Made by a program: the position numbers and the translations under genes. The notes under the pieces are model-generated. The model had not been told where the DNA came from. It ran no database searches and saw only the letters and a list, made by a program, of their open reading frames with translations. From DASQPR01 sp963724705 (GTDB taxonomy: Bacteria; Actinomycetota; Actinomycetes; Mycobacteriales; Micromonosporaceae), in contig CAVRVS010000006.1 of assembly GCA_963724705.1 (NCBI GenBank), positions 930,001-994,000 of the forward strand: a stretch of DNA of 64,000 nt, written 5' to 3'. Shown here one piece after another: positions 52,010 through 61,098 of the stretch (its first letter is position 1; each line of letters opens with the position of its first letter).

Positions 52010-52462
52010 GTGGCCGACATCGACCTGTCCAGCTTCACCAGTGACGACCCGAAGCAGTTCGCTGCGCTGGTCAAGAGCGCCTCGAACGAGCAACTGACCG
52101 CTCTGATGAAAAGCGACCAGCGGGAGACGGTGCTGAGCGAGATCTTCGGCCGCATGCCGATGCTGTTCCGGGCCGACCGCGCCGGCACCACGAACGCCGT
52201 CGTGCACTGGAGCATCGGCGATCGCGCTGACGGCGGTAGCGACACGTACGAGCTGGTCATCGAGAACGGCAAGTGTGAGCTGTCCTCGACGCCGACCCGC
52301 GATCCGAAACTCGCGTTGACCGTCGGCGGCGCCGACTTCCTCAAGGTCGTGACCGGCAACGCCAACCCGGTGATGCTATTCATGACCGGCAAGCTCAAGG
52401 CCAAGGGCGACCTCGGCCTGGCCGCCAAGATCGGTGATCTGTTCGACATCCCGAAGGCGTGA
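52010..52462 (+). CDS. SCP2 sterol-binding domain protein
   Basis: 150 residues. The SCP2 fold is seen in IFGRMPMLFRADRAGTTNAV, VVHWSIGDRADGGSDTYELV, and DPKLALTVGGADFLKVVTGN-PVMLFMTGKLKAKGDL, the lipid-binding tunnel region. It should carry a lipid or acyl-CoA for the acyl-CoA dehydrogenase encoded next. GTG 52010 follows GAGAGGA. Its stop overlaps the next start by 4 nt. Confidence 0.88.
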   Translation: MADIDLSSFTSDDPKQFAALVKSASNEQLTALMKSDQRETVLSEIFGRMPMLFRADRAGTTNAVVHWSIGDRADGGSDTYELVIENGKCELSSTPTRDPKLALTVGGADFLKVVTGNANPVMLFMTGKLKAKGDLGLAAKIGDLFDIPKA

Positions 52463-53679
52463 CGATGCCGGAGTTCTCCCTCGACCTGAACGAAGAACAG
52501 CGGGACCTCCGGGATTGGGCACACGGCTTCGCCGCCGACGTCATCCGGCCCGCCGGCGCGGAATGGGACGAGCGCGAAGCAACGCCGTGGCCGATCATCG
52601 CCGAGGCGGCCAAGATCGGTCTGTACGGATTCGAGTTCCTCGTCAACGCGTACGGCGACCCGACCGGGCTGTCGCTGCCGATCGCGACCGAGGAACTGTT
52701 CTGGGGCGACGCCGGCATCGCGATGTCCATCATGGGCACCGGCCTGGCCGTGGCGGCCATCTATGGCAGCGGCACGCCCGAGCAGTTCCTCGAATGGGTG
52801 CCGCAGTGCTTCGGAGACGCGGCCGAGCCCAAGGTTGCCGCGTTCTGCTCGACCGAGCCGCAGGCCGGTTCGGATGTCGCGGCAATGCGGACCCGCGCCC
52901 GCTATGACGAGGCGACCGACGAATGGGTGCTGAGCGGCCAGAAGGCGTACGCGACGAACGGCGGCATCGCCAACGTGCACGTCGTCACGGCCGTGGTCGA
53001 TCCCGACCTCGGTTCCCGTGGCCAGGCCGCGTTCGTCGTCCCGCCCGGCACACGCGGTCTCGAAGGCGCGAAGAAGCTGCGCAAACTCGGCCTGCGTGCG
53101 TCGCACACCGCCGACGTGTTCCTCGATGACGTACGGGTCCCGGGATCCTGCCTGCTCGGTGGCAAGGAGAAGCTGGACGAGCGCCTCGCCCGCGCGCGGG
53201 ACGGCCGCCGGTCGTCCGGCTCCGCCTCGATGCGGACATTCGAGTCGACCCGGCCGACCGTTGGTGCGCAGGCACTCGGCATTGCCCGGGCGGCGTACGA
53301 ATACGCGCTCGACTATGCCAAGTCACGTGAGCAGTTCGGCCGGCCGATCATCGAGAACCAGGCGATCGCATTCGCGCTGGCTGACATGCGGACCGAGATC
53401 GACGCGGCTCGTCTGCTCATCTGGCGGGCCGCCTGGATGGGCCGCAACGAGCGCCCGTTCGAGGCCGGCGAGGGTTCGATGAGCAAGTTGAAGGCGAGCG
53501 AAGTCGCCGTACGCGTGACGGAGCAGGCCGTACAGATCCTCGGCGGGGCCGGCTACCTGCGCGATCATCCGGTCGAGCGCTGGTACCGGGACGCCAAGAT
53601 CTACACGATCTTCGAGGGTACGTCCGAGATCCAGCGTCTCGTCGTCGCCCGCGCGATCTCGGGAATGCAGATCCGTTAA
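52459..53679 (+). CDS. Acyl-CoA dehydrogenase
   Basis: FAD-dependent alpha,beta-dehydrogenation of acyl-CoA. 406 residues: FCSTEPQAGSDVAAMRTRAR and WVLSGQKAYATNGGIANVHV (FAD/substrate loops), RASHTADVFLDDVRVPG, and the catalytic Glu in YTIFEGTSEIQRLVVARAIS. The start may be GTG 52459 (overlapping the SCP2 stop) or ATG 52465. With the SCP2 protein and the TetR regulator it forms a divergent, probably co-regulated unit. Confidence 0.92.
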   Translation: MTMPEFSLDLNEEQRDLRDWAHGFAADVIRPAGAEWDEREATPWPIIAEAAKIGLYGFEFLVNAYGDPTGLSLPIATEELFWGDAGIAMSIMGTGLAVAAIYGSGTPEQFLEWVPQCFGDAAEPKVAAFCSTEPQAGSDVAAMRTRARYDEATDEWVLSGQKAYATNGGIANVHVVTAVVDPDLGSRGQAAFVVPPGTRGLEGAKKLRKLGLRASHTADVFLDDVRVPGSCLLGGKEKLDERLARARDGRRSSGSASMRTFESTRPTVGAQALGIARAAYEYALDYAKSREQFGRPIIENQAIAFALADMRTEIDAARLLIWRAAWMGRNERPFEAGEGSMSKLKASEVAVRVTEQAVQILGGAGYLRDHPVERWYRDAKIYTIFEGTSEIQRLVVARAISGMQIR

Positions 53680-53739
53680 CCGCCACGTCAGCACGGGGTG
53701 CGCCGACCGGCGGTCCAGGCGCTTAGAGCGGCAGAGCGA

Positions 53740-53745
53740 TACCAT
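53740..53745 (+). promoter_or_regulatory. -10 box (TACCAT) for leaderless gene
   Basis: TACCAT ends 6 nt before ATG 53752; there is no ribosome site. Confidence 0.4.
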
Positions 53746-53751
53746 GCCCCA

Positions 53752-54567
53752 ATGTCAGGTAGCCGTTTTGCAGCGCAACCCGAAACGCCGGCGCGGCACG
53801 CGAATGGCGTCGACATAACGCCTGTTCCGGGCGGTTTTGTGCGGTCTGCCGGCCGGGGCCGCGCTCGCCTGCGTACCCGCGGAATGGCGGTCGTGGCGGT
53901 GACGGCCGCACTTGCCCTGACCACCGCGGCGTGCTCCAGCAAGAAGGCGGAGACTTCGACCAGCGCGCTGCCATCCGGTCCGACTCTCATGCAGCAGTCG
54001 GAGGCGGCGATGTCCACGGTGCAGACCGTGCACTTCGGGATCGCCATCGATGGGACGATTCCTGGTCTTCCGCTGTCCAAGGCGCAGGGCGATCTGAAGG
54101 CGAGCGGCGATGCCAAGGGCAGCGCCAATATCTCCGAGTTCGGCGTCAATGTCGAGGTCGAGTTCATCATTGCCAACAACACGTTCTACCTGAAGGGCGT
54201 GACCGGCGGGTATTCGCCCATGCCTCTGTCCACAGCGTCGTCAATCATCGACCCGTCCGCGATTCTCGACCCGAACCGGGGCGTCGTCCAACTCATGAAG
54301 ACGGCCAAGAATCCGACAACCGAGGCGATCGAGTCGGTCAACGGCCACGACGCCTACCGGGTCGCGGTCACTCCGGATCCGGTCGCGATCAAGTCGCTGG
54401 TGCCCGGCTCGGGAGCCGGCACGACCGGCAAGATCTGGATCGACACGACCACTCACCGCTTGTCCAAGGGTGTGTTCACGGTGCCCGGATCGGGCTCGAG
54501 CAAGGGCGCGACCGTGACCATCAACCTCACGAATTACAACGCGCCCGTCACCGTCAATGCACCCTAA
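53752..54567 (+). CDS. LppX/LprAFG-family lipoprotein
   Basis: 271 residues. An unusually long, Arg-rich N-terminus (about 45 residues) precedes a signal helix and lipobox LTTAACSS. The mature part shows the LppX_LprAFG pattern: MQQSEAAMSTVQTVHFGIAI, LSKAQGDLKASGDAKGSANI, VEFIIANNTFYLKG and GTTGKIWIDTTTHRLSKGVF. These proteins hold lipids (triacylglycerides, lipoglycans) in a cavity. Its gene overlaps by 11 nt that of an MFS transporter, the arrangement of lprG-rv1410c (P55) in mycobacteria, which export triacylglycerides. Confidence 0.88.
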   Translation: MSGSRFAAQPETPARHANGVDITPVPGGFVRSAGRGRARLRTRGMAVVAVTAALALTTAACSSKKAETSTSALPSGPTLMQQSEAAMSTVQTVHFGIAIDGTIPGLPLSKAQGDLKASGDAKGSANISEFGVNVEVEFIIANNTFYLKGVTGGYSPMPLSTASSIIDPSAILDPNRGVVQLMKTAKNPTTEAIESVNGHDAYRVAVTPDPVAIKSLVPGSGAGTTGKIWIDTTTHRLSKGVFTVPGSGSSKGATVTINLTNYNAPVTVNAP

Positions 54568-56191
54568 CGCCGCCACCGCCGCCGGCACGTCCGCGACCTC
54601 CGCGGCTGGTGCGGGCGGCGGCGACGGCCGCGGTTCATCCGCGGGTCGCCGGATCGCCGTCGGTGTCGGCGGGCTCGCCGTTTTGCTCGCGGCCATCGAC
54701 GCGTACGTCGTGGTCAGCATCTTCGTACCGATCCTGAACTCACTCGGCCTGCCCATCAACCGGCTCGAGCGGGCCACCCCGATCGTCACCGGCTACCTGC
54801 TCGGATACGTGGCCGCGATGCCGTTGCTGGCGCGGATCTCGGATCGCTATGGCCGGCGCATCGTCATTTACGCCGGCCTGGCGGGCTTTGCCGCTGGATC
54901 GGCGCTGACCGGCTGGGCGCCGACCGAGAACTGGCTCGTCATCGGCCGCACCGTACAGGGCGTTGCCGGCGGAGCGTTGCTGCCGGTGACGCTCGCGCTG
55001 GCGGCCGACCTCTTCGCCGATCGGTCGCGCGCCCGGGTGCTGGGCGGCGTCGGAGCCGCGCAGGAGCTGGGCAGTGTGATCGGACCGCTCTACGGTGCCT
55101 GGGTCGCCTCGCAGGTCGACTGGCGCTGGGTGTTCTGGATCAACATCCCTCTCGCCGCCGCCGCGGCGGCGCTCGTCCATCGCAACGTGCCGGCGCGACG
55201 TCCGGACGACCCGGCCGATCGGCCGCGCGTCGACGTGGTCGGCGGCCTGCTGCTCGCCGCCTGTCTCGGCGTGCTCGTGGCCGCGCTCGACAACCAGCAT
55301 CCGGAGAACGGCGTACTGCCGCCACAGGGTCCGATCTTGATCGCGATCAGCGGGGTGCTGCTCATCGCGTTCGTGGTCTGGGAGATCACCGCTACGACCA
55401 AGCTGATGGACCTGGCCGACGTCGCGAAGCGACCGTTCTTCGCCTCCATCGCCACCAGCTTGCTCGCCGGGGCCGGCCTACTCGCGACCCTGCTGTTCAT
55501 CCAGCTCGACGCGCAGACGGTGCTCGAGAAGACTGCCGGCGAGGCCTCGCTGTTGCTCGCCCGCTTCCTGATCGCCCTGCCGATCGGCGCCGTCATCGGC
55601 GGTTTCCTCGTCCGGCGATTCGGCGAACGCATCATCACGGTGTCCGGATTGGTAATCGCAACGTTTGGGTACTGGCTGATCTCGCGCTGGCCGATTGAGG
55701 TGCTCGCCGCGTCCCACCACATTGGACCGGTCCGGCTGCCGATGCTCGACACCGATCTCGCCATCGCCGGACTTGGACTGGGCCTCATCATCGCCCCACT
55801 CGCGTCGGCCGTGTTGCGCGCCGTACCAGCGGCCCAGCATGGGATCGCCTCCGCGGCCCTCGTGGTCGCACGGATGATGGGCATGCTCATCGGGGTGGCG
55901 GCGCTGGCCGCGTGGGGTCTGCACAAGTTCCAGCAACTGACCGCGAACCTGAACACCCCACTCCCGATCAACAAGACGGCGGCCCAGTTCGCGGCCGAGG
56001 AGGCCGCCTACGAAAAGGCCCTCTTCCACGCGCTCCAACAGGAGTATCGCTCGATCTTCTTTGCGACCGCGATCGTGTGTGCGCTCGGCGCGGTCATCGG
56101 CCTTGCGCTGGATGGCCGGCGCCATCGCTCCGACGAGCAGACCGCACATGAGGCGGAGGACGACCGGGAGCGTGGCCTAGCGACGGACTGA
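54557..56191 (+). CDS. MFS transporter, P55-like
   Basis: 544 residues, about fourteen membrane segments. MFS motif A is RISDRYGRRIVIYAGLAGFA, and motif C-like GGVGAAQELGSVIGPLYGAW follows; an elongated loop (TAAQFAAEEAAYEKALFHAL) lies before the last helix. The long loop and pairing with an LprG-like lipoprotein suggest a P55-like lipid exporter rather than a drug pump. ATG 54557 lies within the lipoprotein gene. Confidence 0.87.
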   Translation: MHPNAATAAGTSATSAAGAGGGDGRGSSAGRRIAVGVGGLAVLLAAIDAYVVVSIFVPILNSLGLPINRLERATPIVTGYLLGYVAAMPLLARISDRYGRRIVIYAGLAGFAAGSALTGWAPTENWLVIGRTVQGVAGGALLPVTLALAADLFADRSRARVLGGVGAAQELGSVIGPLYGAWVASQVDWRWVFWINIPLAAAAAALVHRNVPARRPDDPADRPRVDVVGGLLLAACLGVLVAALDNQHPENGVLPPQGPILIAISGVLLIAFVVWEITATTKLMDLADVAKRPFFASIATSLLAGAGLLATLLFIQLDAQTVLEKTAGEASLLLARFLIALPIGAVIGGFLVRRFGERIITVSGLVIATFGYWLISRWPIEVLAASHHIGPVRLPMLDTDLAIAGLGLGLIIAPLASAVLRAVPAAQHGIASAALVVARMMGMLIGVAALAAWGLHKFQQLTANLNTPLPINKTAAQFAAEEAAYEKALFHALQQEYRSIFFATAIVCALGAVIGLALDGRRHRSDEQTAHEAEDDRERGLATD

Positions 56192-56421
56192 GCACATTCG
56201 CGGCATCTGACAGATCGCGTCATAGTGTCCGGCCACGTCCCACCCAAACGCGCGCCGGCTATGCGAGTCTGATCATGCGCAGGCAGGGCGATGGGTAGCG
56301 ACACCAACGGCGGCGCCCGTTGTCGCTTCCCCGCCGGCAATCGGCCAATGAGGCCGTCACTGTCGCAGCTCCGTGACTTGAAGCCCGGTAGCCGTCAACG
56401 ACAGCGGGAGGAACCAGATTC

Positions 56422-57258
56422 ATGAGCAATGCCCACGACATGGAACAAATCAGCGCAGCCAACACCTCGGGGCGTACACCGGTGGTGTTCGTCCACGGCC
56501 TCTGGCTGCTGCCGAGTAGCTGGGACCGCTGGGCCGCACTGTTCGACCAGGCCGGCTACGCGCCGGTCGAGCTCGGCTGGCCGGACGACCCGGACACCGT
56601 CGCCGAGGCTCACGAGCACCCGGAAACGTTCGCTAACAAGACCGTCGGTGACGTCGCCGACTATCTCAGCGGCCTGATCGGCCAGTTGGCCAAGAAGCCG
56701 GCCATCGTCGGGCACTCATTCGGTGGCCTGCTCACCCAGATCCTGGCCGGACGAGGGCTGTCCGCCGCATCGGTCGCAATCTCCCCGGCGCCGTTCCGTG
56801 GTGTGCTACCCCTGCCGATCTCGGCGCTGCGGGTCGCCTCGGTGGCACTGCAGAATCCGGCCAATATCCACCGGGCCGTGCCGCTGACGTACGAGCAGTT
56901 CCGCTACGGCTTCGGCAACGCGGTCAGCGAGGACGAGGCGAAGGCGCTCTACGACGAATTCTCGGTGGCCGCCCCGGGCGCCCCGCTATTCCAGGCCGCT
57001 TCGGCCAACTTCAACCCGTGGACCGACGTGAAGGTCAACAGCAAGAACCCGGACCGCGGCCCGCTGCTCGTCATCTCGGGCGAAAAGGACCACACCGTGC
57101 CGTGGGCCATCGCGAATGCGTCGTTCAAGAAGCAACAGCGCAACCCGGGAGTCACCGAAATCGTCCGCATCCCGAATCGGGGCCACGCACTCACCATTGA
57201 CAGCGGCTGGCAGGAGGTCGCTACGACCGCGCTCGACTTCGTACGTCGTTTCGCGTGA
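56422..57258 (+). CDS. Alpha/beta hydrolase
   Basis: 278 residues. VVFVHGLWLLPSSWDRWAAL (oxyanion HG), nucleophile Ser in IVGHSFGGLLTQI, acid in ISGEKDHTVPW and His in PNRGHALTIDSGW. This subgroup ('alpha/beta hydrolase', esterase or haloperoxidase-like) has unknown substrates. ATG 56422 follows GGGAGGA. The 230 nt before it contain no gene. Confidence 0.88.
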   Translation: MSNAHDMEQISAANTSGRTPVVFVHGLWLLPSSWDRWAALFDQAGYAPVELGWPDDPDTVAEAHEHPETFANKTVGDVADYLSGLIGQLAKKPAIVGHSFGGLLTQILAGRGLSAASVAISPAPFRGVLPLPISALRVASVALQNPANIHRAVPLTYEQFRYGFGNAVSEDEAKALYDEFSVAAPGAPLFQAASANFNPWTDVKVNSKNPDRGPLLVISGEKDHTVPWAIANASFKKQQRNPGVTEIVRIPNRGHALTIDSGWQEVATTALDFVRRFA

Positions 57259-57284
57259 CGCGGCACCACAGCACTGAATGAAAC

Positions 57285-57322
57285 GGCCGGATCCGCGGGC
57301 TACGTCGTCCGCGGATCCGGCC
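57285..57322. terminator. Bidirectional terminator, 14-bp perfect stem
   Basis: GGCCGGATCCGCGG (57285-57298) pairs with CCGCGGATCCGGCC (57309-57322) around 10 nt. AAAC on the left and GTTT on the right give short T-tracts on both strands. It separates the convergent hydrolase and purD genes. Confidence 0.85.
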
Positions 57323-57338
57323 GGTCCGTTTGTGCGGG

Positions 57339-58622
57339 TCAGCTCGGGATCTCTACGGTGCCGGCGATGGCGGCGGCCGCGATGTCCGTCCGGTATTGCG
57401 ATCCGGCGAGTGAAATCGCGTCGACCAGGGCGTACGCCGCATCGCGGGCGGCCGCCAGCGATGCTCCGGTCGCTGTCGCGCACAGCACCCGACCGCCGGA
57501 CGACACGAGCGTGCCGTCGGCGGCAAGCCGGGTGCCGGCATGGATCACGCCTGGCCGGTCGGCGCCGCTGATCGGATCGCCCGTACGAGGTGTGGCCGGA
57601 TATCCTGCCGCAGCCACGACGACCGTCACGGCCGCCCCGTTTCGCCAGACGAGCGGCGGTGCGGCGGACAGCGTCCCGGTCGCGGCCGCGTAGAGCACGC
57701 CGGCCAACGGCGAGTCGAGCAAGGGCAGCACGACCTGCGTCTCGGGGTCTCCGAACCGGCAATTGAATTCGACGACCTTCGGTCCGGCCGACGTGAGCGC
57801 GAGGCCGACGTAGAGCAGACCCACGAACGGCGTACCGCGTCGTGACATCTCGGCGAGCGTCGGATCGACGACGGCGGCCATGACGTCGTCCACCAGGGAC
57901 GGTGGCGTCCAGTCGAGCGGCGCGTAGGCGCCCATGCCGCCGGTGTTCGGGCCGGTGTCGCCGTCGCCGAGACGCTTGAAATCCTGCGCGGGTAGGAGCG
58001 GGCGACCGACCGTACCGTCGGTGATCACGAAGAGCGACACCTCCGGACCGGCCAGGTACTCCTCCGCCACGACCCGGTGGCCCGCGGCGAGCACCGACGC
58101 GCCGTGCTCGACCGCGACGGCGCGATCGTCGGTGACCACCACGCCCTTGCCCGCGGCGAGACCGTCGTCCTTCACGACGTACGGCGCGCCGAATGTGTCG
58201 AGCGCCGCGGCCAGTTCGGCCGGCGTCGAACAGGTGCGCGCATCGGCCGTGGGCACGCCGGCGGCAACCATGACGTCTTTTGCGACCGCCTTCGAGCCCT
58301 CCAGCTGCGCGGCGGCACTGGACGGTCCGAACACGGCAATTCCCTTGGCACGTACGGCATCCGCGACGCCCGCGACGAGCGGCGCCTCCGGCCCGATCAC
58401 CACGAGATCGGCGTGCACGTCCACCGCGAGCGCGGTGACCGCGGCGCTGTCGTTGATGTCGACCGGGCGGAGTTCGGCCCGTTCACCGGACCCGATCAGA
58501 TGGACGGACGTCATGCCCGGGTTTCCCGGCGCGCAGGTCAGCGCGGTGACCGACGGGTCGGCCGCGAATGCCAGAGCCAGGGCATGTTCTCGGCCACCCG
58601 AGCCGAGCAGGAGTAGACGCAC
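57339..58622 (-). CDS. purD: Phosphoribosylamine--glycine ligase
   Basis: Second step of purine synthesis. 427 residues, ATP-grasp: LLLLGSGGREHALALAFA, FGPSSAAAQLEGSKAVAKDV, PYVVKDDGLAAGKGVVV, DFKRLGDGDTGPNTGGMGAY (signature) and VVEFNCRFGDPETQVVLPLL. GTG 58622 is 6 nt after a -10-like TAGCCT (58634-58629), so it is probably leaderless. Confidence 0.95.
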   Translation of the reverse strand: MRLLLLGSGGREHALALAFAADPSVTALTCAPGNPGMTSVHLIGSGERAELRPVDINDSAAVTALAVDVHADLVVIGPEAPLVAGVADAVRAKGIAVFGPSSAAAQLEGSKAVAKDVMVAAGVPTADARTCSTPAELAAALDTFGAPYVVKDDGLAAGKGVVVTDDRAVAVEHGASVLAAGHRVVAEEYLAGPEVSLFVITDGTVGRPLLPAQDFKRLGDGDTGPNTGGMGAYAPLDWTPPSLVDDVMAAVVDPTLAEMSRRGTPFVGLLYVGLALTSAGPKVVEFNCRFGDPETQVVLPLLDSPLAGVLYAAATGTLSAAPPLVWRNGAAVTVVVAAAGYPATPRTGDPISGADRPGVIHAGTRLAADGTLVSSGGRVLCATATGASLAAARDAAYALVDAISLAGSQYRTDIAAAAIAGTVEIPS

Positions 58623-58761
58623 GACATCAGGCTACCGGTGCGCGCCGTCGACGCTCGGCGCCGGTGTGGACATTTCGGGCGGATACGACGGCGTCAGGCG
58701 GCTGACACCCTTGCATCGGATGCCGATTCTTGACAGGCCGCGATCACGGTCGATCTGATGG

Positions 58762-58814
58762 CCACAAGTCCGGATCACACCAGACTTGTGGTGCCCGTAC
58801 CTCCCCCGTACGGG
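58762..58814. promoter_or_regulatory. Two successive hairpins upstream of sedolisin gene
   Basis: CCACAAGTC (58762-58770) pairs with GACTTGTGG (58783-58791), and CCCGTAC (58794-58800) with GTACGGG (58808-58814). TTGACA (58730-58735) with TCTGAT 18 nt later would place a rightward start just before them. The 313-nt gap between purD and the protease gene has no coding sequence; the structure could be a 5' leader or an operator. Confidence 0.5.
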
Positions 58815-58935
58815 TGGCATGTGTTGCACAGATCCGCGTTCCGGCGTGTCTCGCCGTTAGCTCGCGGTCGGTGCCACGCACCGCATCCCCCAAGGTGCCC
58901 TCCAAGTGGCCCCGCAAGTGCAAGGAAGGAGCTCC

Positions 58936-60877
58936 ATGCGATCACACCTTGCGCGCCGGACCATCGCCCGACGTGCTCTGGTGCTGGCCGGCGCTGCGGT
59001 ACTGACCGTGCCGTTCGCGTCCAGCAGCGCGTTCGCGGCGACGAGCAGCCGCGCGACACTGACCGGAAGTACGCCCTCCTGGGCAACGTCCGGTCGGATG
59101 GTCGGCTCGCCGTCCGCGTCCACCAAGATCTCGTTCAATGTCGTGTTGCCCCTGCGCAACGCGGCCGCGGCCGACAAGCTGGCTGCCGACGTCTCCAACC
59201 CGAAGAGTGCGTCCTACGGCCAGTACCTGTCCGCGGCACAGTTCAATGCGCGGTTCGCACCGACCACCGCCCAGGTCAACAAGGTCGCCGACTTCCTCCG
59301 CGGCGCCGGCATGAGCGTGACCGGCACGGCACAGGGCAACCGGTGGATCCAGGCCAGCGGTACGGTGCGCCAGGTCAACGCCGCGTTCGCGACGACCCTG
59401 CACAACTACAGCTACAAGGGTCACGTCATGCACGCGCCGGGCAAGTCGCTGTCCGTGCCGTCGTCGGTCGCCAGCCTGATCGCGGGCGTCGTCGGTGTCA
59501 CGAATGACGGCGCACTGCGTACGCCGGCCAGCATCACAACGCCGGCCGGTGCCGGCGCTGACTCGTCGACCGGGCCGTCGGACGCGCTTCCGCCGCCGTC
59601 GACCTGCTCGACCTTCTGGGACCAGCACGAGCAGACCGGTCCGGAAGCGTACGGACGCACGTCGTTCCCGACGCCGAACTGTGGCTACTCGGCCAAGCAG
59701 ATCCGGACGGCGTACAACACGCAGTCGGCGGTCAATGCCGGTGACACCGGTCGCGGCGTCACCGTCGCGATCATCGACGCGTACGCGGCACCGAACGTCG
59801 TGGCCGACACGAACACGCTCAGCGCTATGAACGGCGAACCGCAGTTCGCGGCCGGCCAGTTCACGCAGACCACGTTCACGCCGTTCAACCTCCAGACCGA
59901 ATGCGGCGGCGAGGCGTGGCTGGAACGAGGAGGAGACGCTCGACGTCCAGGCCGTCCACGGCATGGCGCCAGGCGCGAACATCCACTACGTCGGGGCCAT
60001 GAACTGTGACACCGGCATCGACGACGCGGTCAACTTCGTCATCCAGAACCACGTCGCGAGCATCGTCAGCAACTCGTACGGTTTCATCGGCGAAGACGGT
60101 CTCGGTGACGAGGTCGCGACCGAACACTCGCTGTTCACCCAGGCCGCGATCCAGGGCATCGGTTTCTACTTCTCCTCCGGTGACTTCGGCGACAACACGA
60201 CGGTCGGCGCACCGCACCCGGAGCCGGACTTCCCGGCCTCGGACCCGTTGGTCACCGCCGTCGGTGGCACGAGCCTCGCCGTGACACCTTCGAACAACTA
60301 CCTGTTCGAGACGTCGTGGGGCAACAACCTCTCGTCGACCAACACGGCGACGTCGCCGTCGTCGTACAACGTGCCGCCGCCCGGAGCGTTCCTGTCCGGT
60401 GCCGGCGGTGGTGTGAGTGCTCTCTTCAAGGAGCCGGCGTACCAGAAGTTGGCCGTGCCGAACAGCCTCGCGAAGCTGAACGGGGGCGCCCCGATGCGGG
60501 TCGTCCCGGACGTCGGAGCGGTCGCTGACCCGGAGACCGGCTTCCTGATCCTGTTCAACGGCACACCGGTGCAGATCGGCGGCACGAGCCTTGCTTGCCC
60601 GATCTTCGCTGGCGTCCAGGCGCTGGCGAGCCAGGGCCGCTTCTTCCCGATCGGGTTCGCGAACCCGTTGCTCTACACGATCGGGCTGACCGGCCTTGCA
60701 TTCCGTGACGTCAAGGACCCGAGCACGCCGTTGGCGTTGATGACCGTGTCCGGCCGGTCGCTGTTGACCATGGCCATGGACACGTCGCTCAAGGCCACGA
60801 AGGGCTATGACGACACGACCGGTCTCGGCACGCCGAACGGTCCAGGCCTGCTTCTGCTGGAGAAGGTCCTGCCGTAG
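58936..60877 (+). pseudogene. Sedolisin (S53) serine-carboxyl protease, frameshifted
   Basis: Secreted acid protease. ATG 58936 follows GAAGGAG. A signal peptide ends at SSSAFA, then an S53 prodomain (KLAADVSNPKSASYGQYLSA to GKSLSVPSSVASLIAG), then the protease. The frame from 58936 reads family sequence to ECGGEA at about 59916, then loses it and stops at 60009. The frame +1 to it continues with GWNEEETLDVQAVHGMAPGA (Glu/Asp pair of the active site) and contains the Ser in GGTSLACPIFAG before stopping at 60877. Removal of one base near 59917 restores a single protein of about 646 residues. Real decay, error or slippage cannot be told apart here. Confidence 0.85.
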
Positions 60878-60900
60878 CGCTCGTTATCGGCTCCGAATGG

Positions 60901-60937
60901 ACGGGCCGTCCGTGGCATCTCGCCACGGGCGGCCCGT
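60901..60937 (+). terminator. Hairpin after sedolisin gene
   Basis: ACGGGCCGTCCGTGG (60901-60915) pairs with CCACGGGCGGCCCGT (60923-60937) with one T-G wobble and a 7-nt loop. Confidence 0.75.
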
Positions 60938-60970
60938 GCCGCGTCTTCCGTCCGGCCGGCCATCCGGGCT

Positions 60971-61088
60971 GGGCGACTTCCTGGAAGTCGCCCGGTTGGG
61001 GGCGCTCGGAACGGGCGACTTCCTGGAAGTTGCGCGGATGTTGCGGCGCGACCTTGCGCGGATGTTGCGGCGCGACGTTGCGCGGATC
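60971..61088. repeat. Palindromes and 24-bp tandem repeats between protease and purA
   Basis: GGGCGACTTCC-T-GGAAGTCGCCC (60971-60993) is a near-perfect 11-bp palindrome; its left arm and centre recur at 61013-61035. A 24-bp unit starting TTGCGCGGATG occupies 61030-61053 and 61054-61077, with a partial third copy to about 61088. All lie just past the purA stop. Confidence 0.8.
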
Positions 61089-61098
61089 TTGGGGGTAG

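Noticed and set aside
59880..59970. Programmed ribosomal frameshift in the sedolisin gene
   Set aside because: No slippery heptamer or downstream pseudoknot is evident at the junction; an indel or sequencing error is simpler.
61030..61088. Possible CRISPR or ORF from the 24-bp repeats
   Set aside because: Units are directly adjacent without spacers, and the reading frames are Arg-rich with no start signal.
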